A DNA stretch of 64,000 nt, taken from assembly GCF_021513135.1 (NCBI RefSeq), contig NZ_CP090982.1, positions 154,491-218,490 of the forward strand. The letters run 5' to 3'. The notes beneath the pieces were generated by a model. The model saw nothing but the letters and a program-made list of their open reading frames with translations. It searched no databases and was not told the DNA's origin. Shown piece by piece: positions 8,588 through 18,243 of the stretch. A program made the translations under genes and the position numbers. Position 1 is the stretch's first letter. Each line of letters begins with the position of its first letter. The stretch comes from Vibrio sp. SS-MA-C1-2 (GTDB lineage: Bacteria > Pseudomonadota > Gammaproteobacteria > Enterobacterales > Vibrionaceae).

Positions 8588-8640
8588 AGGTTACAAAAAA
8601 AGTGAATTGATTGCTATGTTTTTCACTTTTTTTGTAACCT
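8588..8640. promoter_or_regulatory. Rep operator: perfect 19-bp inverted repeat
   Basis: Arms AGGTTACAAAAAAAGTGAA (8588-8606) and its exact reverse complement (8622-8640) flank a 15-bp spacer, 34 bp upstream of the rep start. Each arm is a variant of the GGTTACATTTTTGGTGA core of the upstream array. In R6K, pPS10 and related plasmids Rep dimers repress their own gene at exactly such an inverted iteron; the same is inferred here. Confidence 0.75.
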
Positions 8641-8698
8641 ATTTATGTGTTTTTTTATTTGTCCGTATTAGACATAAATGAGAATTGCATTGAAGGTA

Positions 8699-9890
8699 GG
8701 TTACATTTTGGGTGAGTTTTATATGAAACCATTTTTAAAAATGATAAATAGGTTACATTTTTAATGATCTGTTTAATATTTAATTTATGATATTTATTCT
8801 TATTAATCAATAGTTAACTGGATGGATTGACGAGGGTAGGTTACATCTTTAGTGACTTTCCTATTTATATTCTGCCTAAAATTGTCCTTCATTTACTATA
8901 ACCGTCCAGTGAGTAACCGTTAATCAGAAATGGGTTACATTTTTGGTGACTTTTATAGTTATATCCTGCCTAAAATTGTCCCTCATTTACTATAACCGTC
9001 CAGCGAGCGAGCGCTAATCAGAAATGGGTTACATTTTTGGTGACTTTTATAGTCATATCCTGCTTAAAATTGTCCCTCATTTACTATAACCGTCCACTGA
9101 ATGAGTGTTAATCAGGAATGGGGTACATTTTTGGTGACTTTTATAGTCATATCCTGCCTAAAATTGTCCCTCATTTACTACAACCGTTCAGTGAACGAGT
9201 GTTAATCAGGAATAGGTTACATTTTTGGTGACTTTTATTGTCATATTCTGCCTAAAATTGTCCCTCATTTACTATAACCGTCCAGCGAGCGAGCGTTAAT
9301 CAGAAATGGGTTACATTTTTGGTGACTTTTATAGTCATATTCTGCCTAAAATTGTCCCTCATTTACTATAACCGTTCAGTGAGTGACCGTTAATCAGGGA
9401 TGGGTTACATTTTTGGTGACTTTTATAGTCATATTCTGCCTAAAATTGTCCCTCATTTACTATAACCGTCCAGCGAGCGAGCATTAATCAGAAATGGGTT
9501 ACATTTTTGGTGATTTTTATAGTCATATCCTGCCTAAAATTGTCCCTCATTTACTACAACCGTTCAGTGAGTGACCGTTAATCAGGGATGGGTTACATTT
9601 TTGGTGACTTTTATAGTCATATCCTGCCTAAAATTGTCCCTCATTTACTACAACCGTTCAGTGAGTGACCGTTAATCAGGGATGGGTTACATTTTTGGTG
9701 ACTTTTATAGTCATATCCTGCCTAAAATTGTCCCTCATTTACTATAACGGTCCAGTGAGCGAGCGTTAATCAGGAATGGGTTACATTTTTGGTGACTTTT
9801 ATAGTCATATTCTGCCTAAAATTATCCCTCATTTGCTTTAACCGTCCAGTGGGCGATCGTTTATAAGAGATGGGTTGCATTTTTGGTGAC
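8699..9890. repeat. 94-bp phased iteron array (12 copies plus 2 unphased cores)
   Basis: The core GGTTACATTTTTGGTGA begins at 8839, 8933, 9027, 9121, 9215, 9309, 9403, 9497, 9591, 9685, 9779 and 9873, exactly 94 bp apart each time. Two outlying cores at 8699 and 8751 are closer together. Between cores the unit is also conserved: CTGCCTAAAATTGTCCCTCA and ATAACCGTCCAGTGAGCGAG. Degeneracy is greatest at both ends (GGTTGCAT at 9873; TTTAGTGAC at 8839). The shared core with the rep operator says Rep binds here. The array may set copy number and incompatibility by titration and pairing. No gene is supported inside it. Confidence 0.85.
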
Positions 9891-10172
9891 TTCTCTATAA
9901 ATAATGGACTATAACTGTACCCTATTTTTGATAATGTACTAGATTTATCCAGCATCTATTTGTTGTGCTTGTTTTAAATTACTTGGTTATTTAAACAGTG
10001 TCTATAGCAAAAAGGTTAATAAAGTTGACACTTTTCGAGTTGTTACTCTAACCTTTTGGATTTTATGGTTTTATCGTTGTCGAAATTTATTAAAATCGAT
10101 AAAAAATCTACAGTTACCATACACTTTGTCGGGTTAACTGTTCACTGTAACCCGACAAAGTGTTAGATATTC
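9891..10172. terminator. Intergenic hairpins between iteron array and large secreted-protein gene
   Basis: A perfect 16-bp inverted repeat (ACACTTTGTCGGGTTA at 10121-10136 and its complement at 10148-10163) with an 11-nt loop lies 10 bp past the stop of the gene ending at 10173; it lacks a clear U-run but should terminate or protect the 3' end. A weaker pair, AAAAGGTTA / TAACCTTTT, lies at 10010-10059. Nothing else is seen. Confidence 0.55.
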
Positions 10173-13100
10173 CTACCAATTAACCACTGTTGTCGCGGTA
10201 GCAGTGTCGCCAGAATCATCTTCACCGATCAGTTCGACGACAACTGATGAACCGAGTTCTCTGTATTCGGATATACGCTTACCAACGTTGCGACGCTCTA
10301 CACCATCCACTTTCCAGTGATAGCGAGCCATCTTGCCATCATCATCGTCACAAACCGCTTCTATGCGAGCTGATTTCGAGTAAATGTTGTGCTTAATTTC
10401 ACAGGTTGGCGGCTTGTTTGGTATTACCTCAACAGTCTGTTCATATTCTTCTTCTTGACCGTACTTAGTTAAAACAGCTAATTTTAATTTATGCACTCCT
10501 GCTGGTAAATCTTCAAATGTTGCTGTACTTCTATCAAGTTCTGGTTGAAGCATACCATTTAAGTACCACTTGTAATCAGCTACTCGGTCTGATGGGTGGC
10601 CACCGCGTATTTGAGGTCGCATATTGACATTTAGGGGTGCGCGTTGATATTTGTTAGAGAATCGTTCAACTAACTCTATTGATAGAGGCTCTGGTTCAAG
10701 CACTTCAATATACTCAATAAAGTCTTGATAATTGCCGCGCTCATCTTTGACCGATACGGTAATTGGGTATAGACCAGGTTGTTTTGCAGTAAAGCGCGCT
10801 TTGTAACCCATATCACGGGTAATCTCGACTTCACCATTGCCGTTCCAATCATACTCAAAGTCTTCGTGTAAGTTATGGCCAATTGGTCTTCTTAACCACA
10901 CTTCAAAGACTGAAGGTGCAACCTTAATTGATTGTTTATACGCTAAATTAAACTCAGGGAATTGATACTCCCACACGCGCACGCGATGCTTATATTCATT
11001 GTACGTTTCTGCTTTGGCATCTTGTACCCAAGCACGGAGCGTAAAGTCATGCCAATCTGCCCATGCAAGATCATCAAGTGTTGGTGCAAACTCTAACTCA
11101 TTTGTTTGTACAATTGAGCCATCTGGACGAACCCACTCAGTAACAATCGTGCTGTCCATATTGGAATAAGGAAGGGATACTCTTGCTTTGAGCATTTCTA
11201 CATCGCCTGTTTCCATCTCTTTTAAGCCATGAACACCTGTGCGAACAGGACGAGGTGGTTGGCCACGCACGGATAATATGGTTTCATCCCATGAGTTAGG
11301 ATTACTCTCAAAACCAATGTAGGCTGCTCTTAACAATAGTTTGTTATTGCCAATCTCATCTGCGGTGTAATCTATATTATTCACATCTTCGACGAATGTT
11401 AGGCCACCATCGATAGACCATTGTAAAATGATGTCTGATAAATCAGCAGGTTGACCATGATCCATTGCGACATAGTTCTTAGTCATACCTGAAATGACAT
11501 TGGTTGCACCTATTATGTCCAAGTCAGGCACTTGATACGACATGATTTGAACATGGTTAGTTGTAGCTAAAATGCCAGTAAAGCGGTTTTTGACTTCTGC
11601 TTTAACAAGCCAAGTGCCTTCGTTTTCTGCTCGATAAATAAATCGAGATCCGTCTTGGCCATGCTTTGTCCAACTCTGACCATTGTTAGAGCTGATAAAC
11701 CATTCGACTTCATCTGCAGCATCTTTATCATCTCGACTGTCGTGAACATATTGAATCATTGCACTAAGCGGTGCTGGACCTGCAATTCGCATTGTACGCA
11801 AATCACCATTAATGGCTGTCCCTTTTAGCACTTTCACGGCTGACTTGTTGGAGCGAACCTCATGCACATACTTTGGATTTGGACTCTTTAGTTTCGCTAT
11901 TGTATAGAAGCGGTTATGGCCGATATCATCAGCTGCCCAGTTAAGCTTGTAAGTATCTTCACCATTGGCTGAAATATTCTTTAGCGTTGTTAGTGGTGTA
12001 ATGGTTTTATCTCTGTTCTCTGCAACAACTTGAATTTCCCAATCACCCATCGTTTCTGGTTTATATACAACTCGACGATAGAATGAGTCATATAAACCAA
12101 ATGTTGAGCTTAAATTTAACTCATTAAGCGTTGATAACTCTCTGACATTATTTGCCATTTTCATACGAATACGCTTACTTGGTACAGCGTATGAGTAAGC
12201 AATGTTTGAGCCTTCAATATTCGGCATCAAAGCATAACGAACGGTTACTGTATATTCATGTTCTTCCCACAAGCGGCGGTTATATGCTTTTTCTAAATCA
12301 ATCAGAGTTTGAGTGACATTGTGCCAAGCGTAGCGATTAGATTGACGGATAAATGACTCTTTTAATACTTCGCCATTTCTTGAAACTGTCACTCTAATTG
12401 GAGAGGACGCTGCTCTTAAACGAAATCGTGATATTTTACTCACGCCTGGTTCAACCGCATACTTGTTGGTATCAAACTGGCCACGCTCATCAAAGATAAT
12501 CTCAGGTTGGTCGGGTGCTGACACTAGTAGTGTGACATCATCGGTTTTAATGAGGTTTTTGCGACCAAACTTATCGTGCATCCAAATCCGTGCATTAATA
12601 AATGCATCGGTATCATAAGCAAAGGCACCAATTAACTCAGGTAGTGGTGTATCCCACGCAGGTTCTAAACCATCTGGTATCGACAACCATTCGATTGAGC
12701 AGTTTAACTGGCCATGATTACGAATAGCTGTTACCGCTTCGTGTTCTGATTTATAGAGTTTACAACTTTGGCCTTGCGTCTGAATAAAGCTGATTTGTTG
12801 CTCTTGAACCAATGCAAATTTTTGGTTTTCAATATCAGAATATCTGAAATTAAGTGGCATAAAATCAAGTGTAAAGGTACGAGTAATCGAATTTCCTGCC
12901 ATGTCTTGACCTGTGATGGATAAAGCATGGACGGTTCTTGCATCTAAGCTAATACCATCACTGATGGCTTTGGCCATGTCATGCTCACCATGAAAATCTA
13001 TGTCATTACCATTTAATTTAACTGCCGTAATTTGGTTGTTATCTGATGTTTCATCCTGCACTGTCATGACAAGGTGCTCAAGAAAGTAAACAGGATCACC

Positions 13101-14378
13101 ATTGCTGAACTTATCTTTGATATTAAACACATGAATTTCTGGCGGAAGTCTATCTATAACACTCGAATCATGGCTGAGTGTTGATGAATTATTGAAGGTA
13201 TCTTTAGCAACAATTTCGCCTTTATAAATGCCATCTTTCACGTTTGCAATATTCACACGATATACATATTTATTACCGTATTGCTCGTATGTACCGTCCG
13301 AGAGCATCGTTCTATCTGTATAATTAACAAAGTCATTTTTAAACAACTTACCAATATTTTCACCATCTAGTGTCACATATGACATATCAATCACATGATC
13401 TTCATCTTTGGTAAACTTCACCTCTAGGGTTGGCGGTAACCACCAAAAGTTAGAAGAGTAGGCTGCTTTATGTGGCGAACTAACGACAATTACTGCTTCA
13501 TCATTGCCAACTGTCACATTGTGACCACCGACATTAATTGACTTAGGACTGTTTTGATGCGCCTGGTTCGATTTAGCGTTTACAACATATTGCTCAATCA
13601 CTGGTGGGCGATAGTCCCAAGCAAAGTTAATGGTGTCGGCATTGGTCATAAAGTTGTATGGATCGGCAACACTAAATGCAATTGGTAGGTTACCTGTTAA
13701 TGCATCGTTGCTTGATATTTCTAAAGTCACATTACTGATATTACAAGATGTATTGTTTTCAGGAACAGTACATTGAGCGTTTGCAAGGCTTGGCACTCGT
13801 ATTATTTGAGGGTAATTTCTGGCTTCGACATGCACCTTCACATTTTTTAACTTTTCGTTTTTATTATGCGTGATGTGGTTCAAACCAGAATATGTGCCTG
13901 TAGAAGTGGTAGTCACAATGTTGGTGATAACAGGAGGTACGGGATCGACGGTTGTATAGTTAATATCGCCACCACCGACGATAACTTTTTCTTTACTAGA
14001 GCCTGAAAAAAAGGATATTTGGTAAGAGCGAGTATGATTTCCAGCAGGAGCTAATGCGCGGCCGCTAGTATTAAAGCCACTGTTATTCCAGCCACCACCA
14101 TTGTCGGTATCACTGAGCCACTCAAAATAACAGTATCGATTGTCCAATGTGGACTGTTGAGCTTGCGATATATCAGTTGTAATAGTACAACCCGCTTGGC
14201 CACCACTTTGACTACCGACGAAATTATAGGACTTAACACCTCGCAAAATAGGCGAAGGTATCGTTGATGAAAACGTTGGTTCAACGGTTTGAATTGTACC
14301 TGTGATGTAGACTGATTTTGCTACAGCAAGTGACGAAACTATCGTCATCGTTAAAATACTCAGTGCTCTTTTCATCAT
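10173..14378 (-). CDS. Giant secreted protein, Ig/cadherin-like repeats
   Basis: About 1400 residues. The start at 14378 has AAGGA 7 nt upstream; the ATG at 14384 is too close to it. A signal peptide (KRALSILTMTIVSSLAVA) is followed by a long all-beta chain with many ~90-100 residue units of Ig/PKD/cadherin type, recognised by recurrent phrases such as TDVTLLVSAPDQPEIIF, YPITVSVKDERGNYQDF, GVHKLKLAVLTKYGQEEEYE and the final unit with DDDDGKMARYHWKVDG. Four cysteines cluster in the first 250 residues and two near the end. Its own promoter motif lies 61 nt upstream. Large Ig-like proteins on IncHI plasmids are known to be secreted and needed for conjugation; I infer a comparable surface role here. 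Adhesin or phage-shielding function are alternatives. Confidence 0.7.
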   Translation of the reverse strand: MMKRALSILTMTIVSSLAVAKSVYITGTIQTVEPTFSSTIPSPILRGVKSYNFVGSQSGGQAGCTITTDISQAQQSTLDNRYCYFEWLSDTDNGGGWNNSGFNTSGRALAPAGNHTRSYQISFFSGSSKEKVIVGGGDINYTTVDPVPPVITNIVTTTSTGTYSGLNHITHNKNEKLKNVKVHVEARNYPQIIRVPSLANAQCTVPENNTSCNISNVTLEISSNDALTGNLPIAFSVADPYNFMTNADTINFAWDYRPPVIEQYVVNAKSNQAHQNSPKSINVGGHNVTVGNDEAVIVVSSPHKAAYSSNFWWLPPTLEVKFTKDEDHVIDMSYVTLDGENIGKLFKNDFVNYTDRTMLSDGTYEQYGNKYVYRVNIANVKDGIYKGEIVAKDTFNNSSTLSHDSSVIDRLPPEIHVFNIKDKFSNGDPVYFLEHLVMTVQDETSDNNQITAVKLNGNDIDFHGEHDMAKAISDGISLDARTVHALSITGQDMAGNSITRTFTLDFMPLNFRYSDIENQKFALVQEQQISFIQTQGQSCKLYKSEHEAVTAIRNHGQLNCSIEWLSIPDGLEPAWDTPLPELIGAFAYDTDAFINARIWMHDKFGRKNLIKTDDVTLLVSAPDQPEIIFDERGQFDTNKYAVEPGVSKISRFRLRAASSPIRVTVSRNGEVLKESFIRQSNRYAWHNVTQTLIDLEKAYNRRLWEEHEYTVTVRYALMPNIEGSNIAYSYAVPSKRIRMKMANNVRELSTLNELNLSSTFGLYDSFYRRVVYKPETMGDWEIQVVAENRDKTITPLTTLKNISANGEDTYKLNWAADDIGHNRFYTIAKLKSPNPKYVHEVRSNKSAVKVLKGTAINGDLRTMRIAGPAPLSAMIQYVHDSRDDKDAADEVEWFISSNNGQSWTKHGQDGSRFIYRAENEGTWLVKAEVKNRFTGILATTNHVQIMSYQVPDLDIIGATNVISGMTKNYVAMDHGQPADLSDIILQWSIDGGLTFVEDVNNIDYTADEIGNNKLLLRAAYIGFESNPNSWDETILSVRGQPPRPVRTGVHGLKEMETGDVEMLKARVSLPYSNMDSTIVTEWVRPDGSIVQTNELEFAPTLDDLAWADWHDFTLRAWVQDAKAETYNEYKHRVRVWEYQFPEFNLAYKQSIKVAPSVFEVWLRRPIGHNLHEDFEYDWNGNGEVEITRDMGYKARFTAKQPGLYPITVSVKDERGNYQDFIEYIEVLEPEPLSIELVERFSNKYQRAPLNVNMRPQIRGGHPSDRVADYKWYLNGMLQPELDRSTATFEDLPAGVHKLKLAVLTKYGQEEEYEQTVEVIPNKPPTCEIKHNIYSKSARIEAVCDDDDGKMARYHWKVDGVERRNVGKRISEYRELGSSVVVELIGEDDSGDTATATTVVNW

Positions 14379-14438
14379 AGTCATATCCTTTTTATCGCTC
14401 TATTTATAAAACTAGACGATGGAAAGTGAGCAAAACCC

Positions 14439-14475
14439 TGCTAACAGGACCAAATGACCCCGATTAGAGGAGAGT
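14439..14475 (-). promoter_or_regulatory. Copy 2 of plasmid-wide promoter motif
   Basis: TGCTAACAGGACCAAATGA followed by CCCCGATTAGAGG, identical to copy 1 through GATTAGA. It lies 61 nt upstream of the giant secreted protein start, with TTTATAAATA as likely -10 region between them. It sits in the divergent space with the gene at 14538. Confidence 0.65.
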
Positions 14476-14537
14476 TAACATTTTTTCATGGTTTTTAGCT
14501 AATTTTGATTAAAGCCGATAGCTAAATGGAGAGTTTG

Positions 14538-14891
14538 ATGAAAAAGTTAATCGTTATTGCACTTACTGCAATTGTTACTGTTGGTGCGTTTACTTCCCTC
14601 GTTATTTATCATGAAAACAATAATGAGAATAAACTGCAGATTGTTGGTCAATGGAAATCCGAAGATGGCTCAATTGTTGAAGTTGGACAATCGACAATTT
14701 CGCTGAATGGCATTTCTGTGCCGGTTAATTTTACCTTTGATAAAGATGGTAAGTCTCAAGCTGAATCGAAGTTCCAAGTATTTAAGTTTGAAGAAAAGGG
14801 GAATGAGTTATTTATGACTGTTTCTCGACGAATTTTCACGCAAATTGGTGATGAAGAAGTTAAATCAATGATTTATAAAATGCAGAGGTAA
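14538..14891 (+). CDS. Hypothetical membrane-anchored protein
   Basis: About 117 residues from the ATG at 14538, preceded by GGAGAG at good spacing (the ATG at 14526 overlaps that site). One N-terminal hydrophobic segment (LIVIALTAIVTVGAFTSLVI) anchors a small periplasmic beta domain that begins IVGQWKSEDGSIVEVGQ and includes FTFDKDGKSQ, a pattern seen in lipocalin-like or copper-resistance-like small folds where a GxWxSxDG opening is common. No family can be named. The following gene begins 4 nt downstream, so the two are cotranscribed, divergent from the giant secreted protein. Confidence 0.6.
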   Translation: MKKLIVIALTAIVTVGAFTSLVIYHENNNENKLQIVGQWKSEDGSIVEVGQSTISLNGISVPVNFTFDKDGKSQAESKFQVFKFEEKGNELFMTVSRRIFTQIGDEEVKSMIYKMQR

Positions 14892-14894
14892 TGG

Positions 14895-15332
14895 ATGTTA
14901 GCTACTAAAAAAATAAAATTTGATAAGACATTAACTATTTATTGTCATATCTGCCATGCGGATAAAGTGTGTAACCTTAAATTAGGTGCAGAACTGTTCC
15001 CGAAATTGAAAAACATAGCCAAGCGCAAGTACTGGCGATGCAGTTCTTGTGGTGGCAATGTTGGCTGTCGCCAAGGTACGAGTAAACCAATAGGTCCAAT
15101 CGTGTCAGCTAAGATAAAGCGTTATCGCTCTACCATTCACCTTTTACTGCGGAGCTTTGAAGACGAAAAACTGTTTAGTAATAAAGTAGAGTTTGAAAAT
15201 AAAATCAGTAAGTTATTGGGTAATCCCCTTATTATCAGTCAAATAATAACCAAGGATGAAGCAAGATCGGTATATCAACAACTCCAATCTTTAAAACTAG
15301 CGTTATTGTTTGGTGAAGAATCTAGCAAGTAG
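14895..15332 (+). CDS. DUF3268-like zinc-finger protein
   Basis: A 145-residue cytoplasmic protein. Two CxxC pairs, CHICHADKVC and WRCSSCGGNVGC, frame a zinc site, followed by RQGTSKPIGP and a helical stretch KRYRSTIHLLLRSF. This order (zinc knuckles, W.C..C...VG, GT..P.G, R..R...H) is that of the DUF3268 zinc-finger-containing family found on plasmids and phages; no biochemical role is established. The ATG at 14895 has GAGG 9 nt upstream. The 3' end meets the convergent gene at 15334 with 1 bp between. Confidence 0.65.
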   Translation: MLATKKIKFDKTLTIYCHICHADKVCNLKLGAELFPKLKNIAKRKYWRCSSCGGNVGCRQGTSKPIGPIVSAKIKRYRSTIHLLLRSFEDEKLFSNKVEFENKISKLLGNPLIISQIITKDEARSVYQQLQSLKLALLFGEESSK

Positions 15333-15333
15333 C

Positions 15334-15627
15334 TTAGATATTTCTTAAATGATCTATCGCACTATCCTCTAACTCTCTTATAAACGGGTTCATTTCTACT
15401 GTTGTTCTGGCATCTATAACTTCTGACGGTATAGCTAACCTCACTAATCTCTCAACCACCTTCTGTTTCACTTTATATTTATTACCTGCAACTCGAATTG
15501 CACGCTTTAGCGAGGATTGCTGTTCCAAATACAACCATAACGAAAGTGTTACAGCACTAAATAATTTTTTATCTTGAATGTATGGTAACTCTCTAACCGC
15601 CTGTTGCTTTGTAATAAAATGGAACAT
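15334..15627 (-). CDS. Hypothetical 97-residue protein
   Basis: A compact helical, basic protein (SSLKRAIRVAGNKYKVKQKVVERLVRLAIP) with no signal peptide, cysteines or known motif. AGGAGAACTTCATG gives a strong ribosome site. It begins 13 nt after the stop of the 790-residue secreted protein, so it is the last gene of that transcription unit. Its pattern suggests a small nucleic-acid or partner-binding protein, but function is unknown. Confidence 0.6.
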   Translation of the reverse strand: MFHFITKQQAVRELPYIQDKKLFSAVTLSLWLYLEQQSSLKRAIRVAGNKYKVKQKVVERLVRLAIPSEVIDARTTVEMNPFIRELEDSAIDHLRNI

Positions 15628-15639
15628 GAAGTTCTCCTA

Positions 15640-18012
15640 CTAATATAAACTTTCTAATTCAGGTATCTCTAACAGGAATTCGGCTGTTCCTTCCTCATTG
15701 TTTGCTGGATACACCTCTATTTCAAAAGGCCGACCAGCACTACCTAAATCGAGAGTAAATTCTGCTATCTGACCAATACTGACGTTTAAACTCGTTCCAT
15801 CATCAAGTTTGAGTGCAATTGGTATCTCGCTATTACTTCGATTAATTACCACCACTTTTTGAGGTCCAGTAGCTAGTTGGCCGTTATCAAGTCTTAATAA
15901 CTCTGGTGCTCTGATTAATGCAAATGGTTGATTATTCAGTAAGTACATAGTTTGATTCACGTTAAAGAGCAGTAAATTTTCTAATGTGATCAGGTTCTCT
16001 GGTGTATAACCAAAACTAATAGTGCGTGATTTCGCGGTGCCAAAGGAATCTAATGCTGTTAGATGTAGTTGATAGCGTTCGCCATCATCAAAGTTCAGAG
16101 TGGGGAATATCTTCGGTTGTTGGAGTGAATAATTGGAGTTACCTTCATCCACAATGGCTAGATAGACATCTTCTGAACTATTTGAACCAGTCAGCCGAGC
16201 TTCTGTTAATACTGGTTGGCTATTATCATCAATAGTCACCAATAACTTCTCTATATTATTAATCACGGAAGGCAGTTGATTACCATCATATTGAACTGCT
16301 ATTTCTGGCTCGATGTTATCAATAAAGAAGGTATGTGTTGTTGTTGTCGAATTACCATATGAGTCGGTTGAAATTAATCTAAACTGCACGTTAGATTCAA
16401 CACTCAAAGCACTCACATCATAGTCTTGCTGGTGAGTCCAAGCATCTAAATACTTACCATTTGCTTCGGGTAGTTTTTGCCATGCACTATCAATAAAGGC
16501 TTCTACATCGACGTTTGAGAGATTCCATAAGTTTTGTCGCCAGTCCGTGACGTCATCGGCATTGTAGACGATTGATGTAAGTGATTTGGCTTGTTGATTG
16601 AAGTTTAAGGATAAATTTTCTGGCGCGTTGAAATCCCAGTAGGCACGATGATAATCTTGATGGACGCGTAAAGAATCGTCTTCGGTTTGTATGTAAAACG
16701 CGTGTGCAACGTAACCTTTTCCACTCGAATAGGTAATTCCACTTGCATCATTACTTATCACACAACTCGTTTGTCCAACAGGGACAAGGCATGTTCCGAC
16801 GGAATTAAAAACAACCTTTTGAACGTAATCCCTTGTTTCAACGGACACCTCTATATCTGTAACGGTGTGGGTATAGTTAAGACGGCTGTGATTAGCATCA
16901 ATCCATAAGCCGCTGTTGTTGATCTGATAGCGTACGTTTGTGTACTTGCCTGCCACTTGAACACCTGCTGCGGGAGTGAAGGTGAATGATCTGTCATGAT
17001 AAGTACCACATGGACTGCCACTTGCGTTAAAGTAATGGAAGTAACTGTACATGGAGGGATAGATGAAGGTTCGTTCATAATAATGATATTGACTATCAGA
17101 GTTCGTTATATAGCTGTTGGCATAACCTATTGGCCAACCATCAGTGGCAAACTCTGATATTAAGCGACCATATCTGACTTTTACTGGATTGGAGTGAATG
17201 ACCATGCCTGGGGAGTAAGTTTGCCATTGGCCACTGCTAGAATTAAATACTTCTTTTTTAATTGTTGCACCATTTGGACAGCGAATGTTGAACCATGAAT
17301 AACGACTAATTGTTGCTTTATTCCCTGCCTTATCAAAGATATCAAATCCTAACTGATAATAATTATCTTCGGGAACGAGGGTGCTAGAAGCAACAATACT
17401 TCTATCTGCTATTGCTCTATTAGTATCAGCATTAAACTGCACATCTCTCTCAATACGATTGTCTCGATTGGTCCAATAAACCGCTCTGTTTATTCCACTG
17501 TTGTCCGTGGCATCAACGTATAAATAACTGGTTGTCGAAGTATTACCGATGTTTTCAATGGTCGTATGGTAAGCAGAACGAACGAGTTGGATCTCGGAAC
17601 TAAATGTTGGCGGCGTTAAATCATTTTCAAACGTGACACTATCTGTTGACGTTGTTTCACCGAGTAAATTTTTAGTTACTGTCGTTACCCTGTAATCACC
17701 TTCAATCAATGCTGATGATAAGGTGAATATATTGGCGTAGTAATCTTGGCCATTCAAAGTTTTGCGATCATCAACACCAATAACATGAGATGTTTGCTGA
17801 CTAACTTGGACATTATTTCTATACACCGTCAGTGTCACTGTTGTATCTAAACCTGATGAAACAAACACCTCAGTCGATTTCGCATTTTCAAGATCAATAT
17901 CAGCACGAAGTTTTGTCTTATCCTGACCATTATTATCTGTGTAGATAATAGCTTCAATCGCTGCTTGAGCAGTGGATGTACACATGATGAGTATTAAAGG
18001 TAGTAACCGCAT
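15640..18012 (-). CDS. Large secreted protein with Ig-like repeats
   Basis: About 790 residues from the ATG at 18012, which begins a clean signal peptide (MRLLPLILIMCTSTAQA); the more upstream start at 18060 would place a charged stretch before it. The rest is beta-rich with Ig/cadherin-like units: TVYRNNVQVSQQ, YLYVDATDNSGINRAVYW, YQLGFDIFDKAGNKATISR, FRLISTDSYGNSTTTTHTF, and YQLHLTALDSFGTAKSRTI. The D..GN./D..G. pattern marks linked beta sandwich domains. The C-terminal 120 residues form a distinct domain with LALKLDDGT-like strands and an acidic end. It shares promoter motif and style with the 1400-residue protein and is likely a partner in surface attachment or conjugation. No catalytic motif is visible. 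Confidence 0.65.
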   Translation of the reverse strand: MRLLPLILIMCTSTAQAAIEAIIYTDNNGQDKTKLRADIDLENAKSTEVFVSSGLDTTVTLTVYRNNVQVSQQTSHVIGVDDRKTLNGQDYYANIFTLSSALIEGDYRVTTVTKNLLGETTSTDSVTFENDLTPPTFSSEIQLVRSAYHTTIENIGNTSTTSYLYVDATDNSGINRAVYWTNRDNRIERDVQFNADTNRAIADRSIVASSTLVPEDNYYQLGFDIFDKAGNKATISRYSWFNIRCPNGATIKKEVFNSSSGQWQTYSPGMVIHSNPVKVRYGRLISEFATDGWPIGYANSYITNSDSQYHYYERTFIYPSMYSYFHYFNASGSPCGTYHDRSFTFTPAAGVQVAGKYTNVRYQINNSGLWIDANHSRLNYTHTVTDIEVSVETRDYVQKVVFNSVGTCLVPVGQTSCVISNDASGITYSSGKGYVAHAFYIQTEDDSLRVHQDYHRAYWDFNAPENLSLNFNQQAKSLTSIVYNADDVTDWRQNLWNLSNVDVEAFIDSAWQKLPEANGKYLDAWTHQQDYDVSALSVESNVQFRLISTDSYGNSTTTTHTFFIDNIEPEIAVQYDGNQLPSVINNIEKLLVTIDDNSQPVLTEARLTGSNSSEDVYLAIVDEGNSNYSLQQPKIFPTLNFDDGERYQLHLTALDSFGTAKSRTISFGYTPENLITLENLLLFNVNQTMYLLNNQPFALIRAPELLRLDNGQLATGPQKVVVINRSNSEIPIALKLDDGTSLNVSIGQIAEFTLDLGSAGRPFEIEVYPANNEEGTAEFLLEIPELESLY

Positions 18013-18073
18013 TTTTTCGTCCATTAGCACGCCATATCTTTTAAGTGTAAATGTCTGCAAGTACCAAAACCTC

Positions 18074-18110
18074 TGCTAACAGGACCAAATGACCACGATT
18101 AGACGCAACT
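18074..18110 (-). promoter_or_regulatory. Copy 3 of plasmid-wide promoter motif
   Basis: TGCTAACAGGACCAAATGA followed by CCACGATTAGACG, one base different from copy 1. It lies 62 nt upstream of the chosen start of the 790-residue secreted protein, which supports that start choice. The divergent kfrA-like gene begins about 130 bp to the right. Confidence 0.65.
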
Positions 18111-18243
18111 TTTGTGATAAGCACCACACCTTTGTTAGTAAAACGTGTAAGGAATTAGTTTTCAAAGGGAAACATTAGTTTCCCATTTCCTTCTAAATTA
18201 TCCTCTTATATATAGATTTTTTTATAATTTTTGTAGGTTGATG

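Noticed and set aside
8839..9890. CRISPR array
   Set aside because: The spacing is regular, but the whole 94-bp unit is conserved rather than short repeats with unique spacers, and the core matches the rep operator. No cas genes are present.
9770..9955. 61-codon ORF at the end of the iteron array
   Set aside because: Its sequence is a by-product of the repeats; no ribosome site and no independent conservation.
10676..14284. Small ORFs inside the giant secreted-protein gene
   Set aside because: They lie in other frames of a clearly coding region and lack ribosome sites; treated as shadows.
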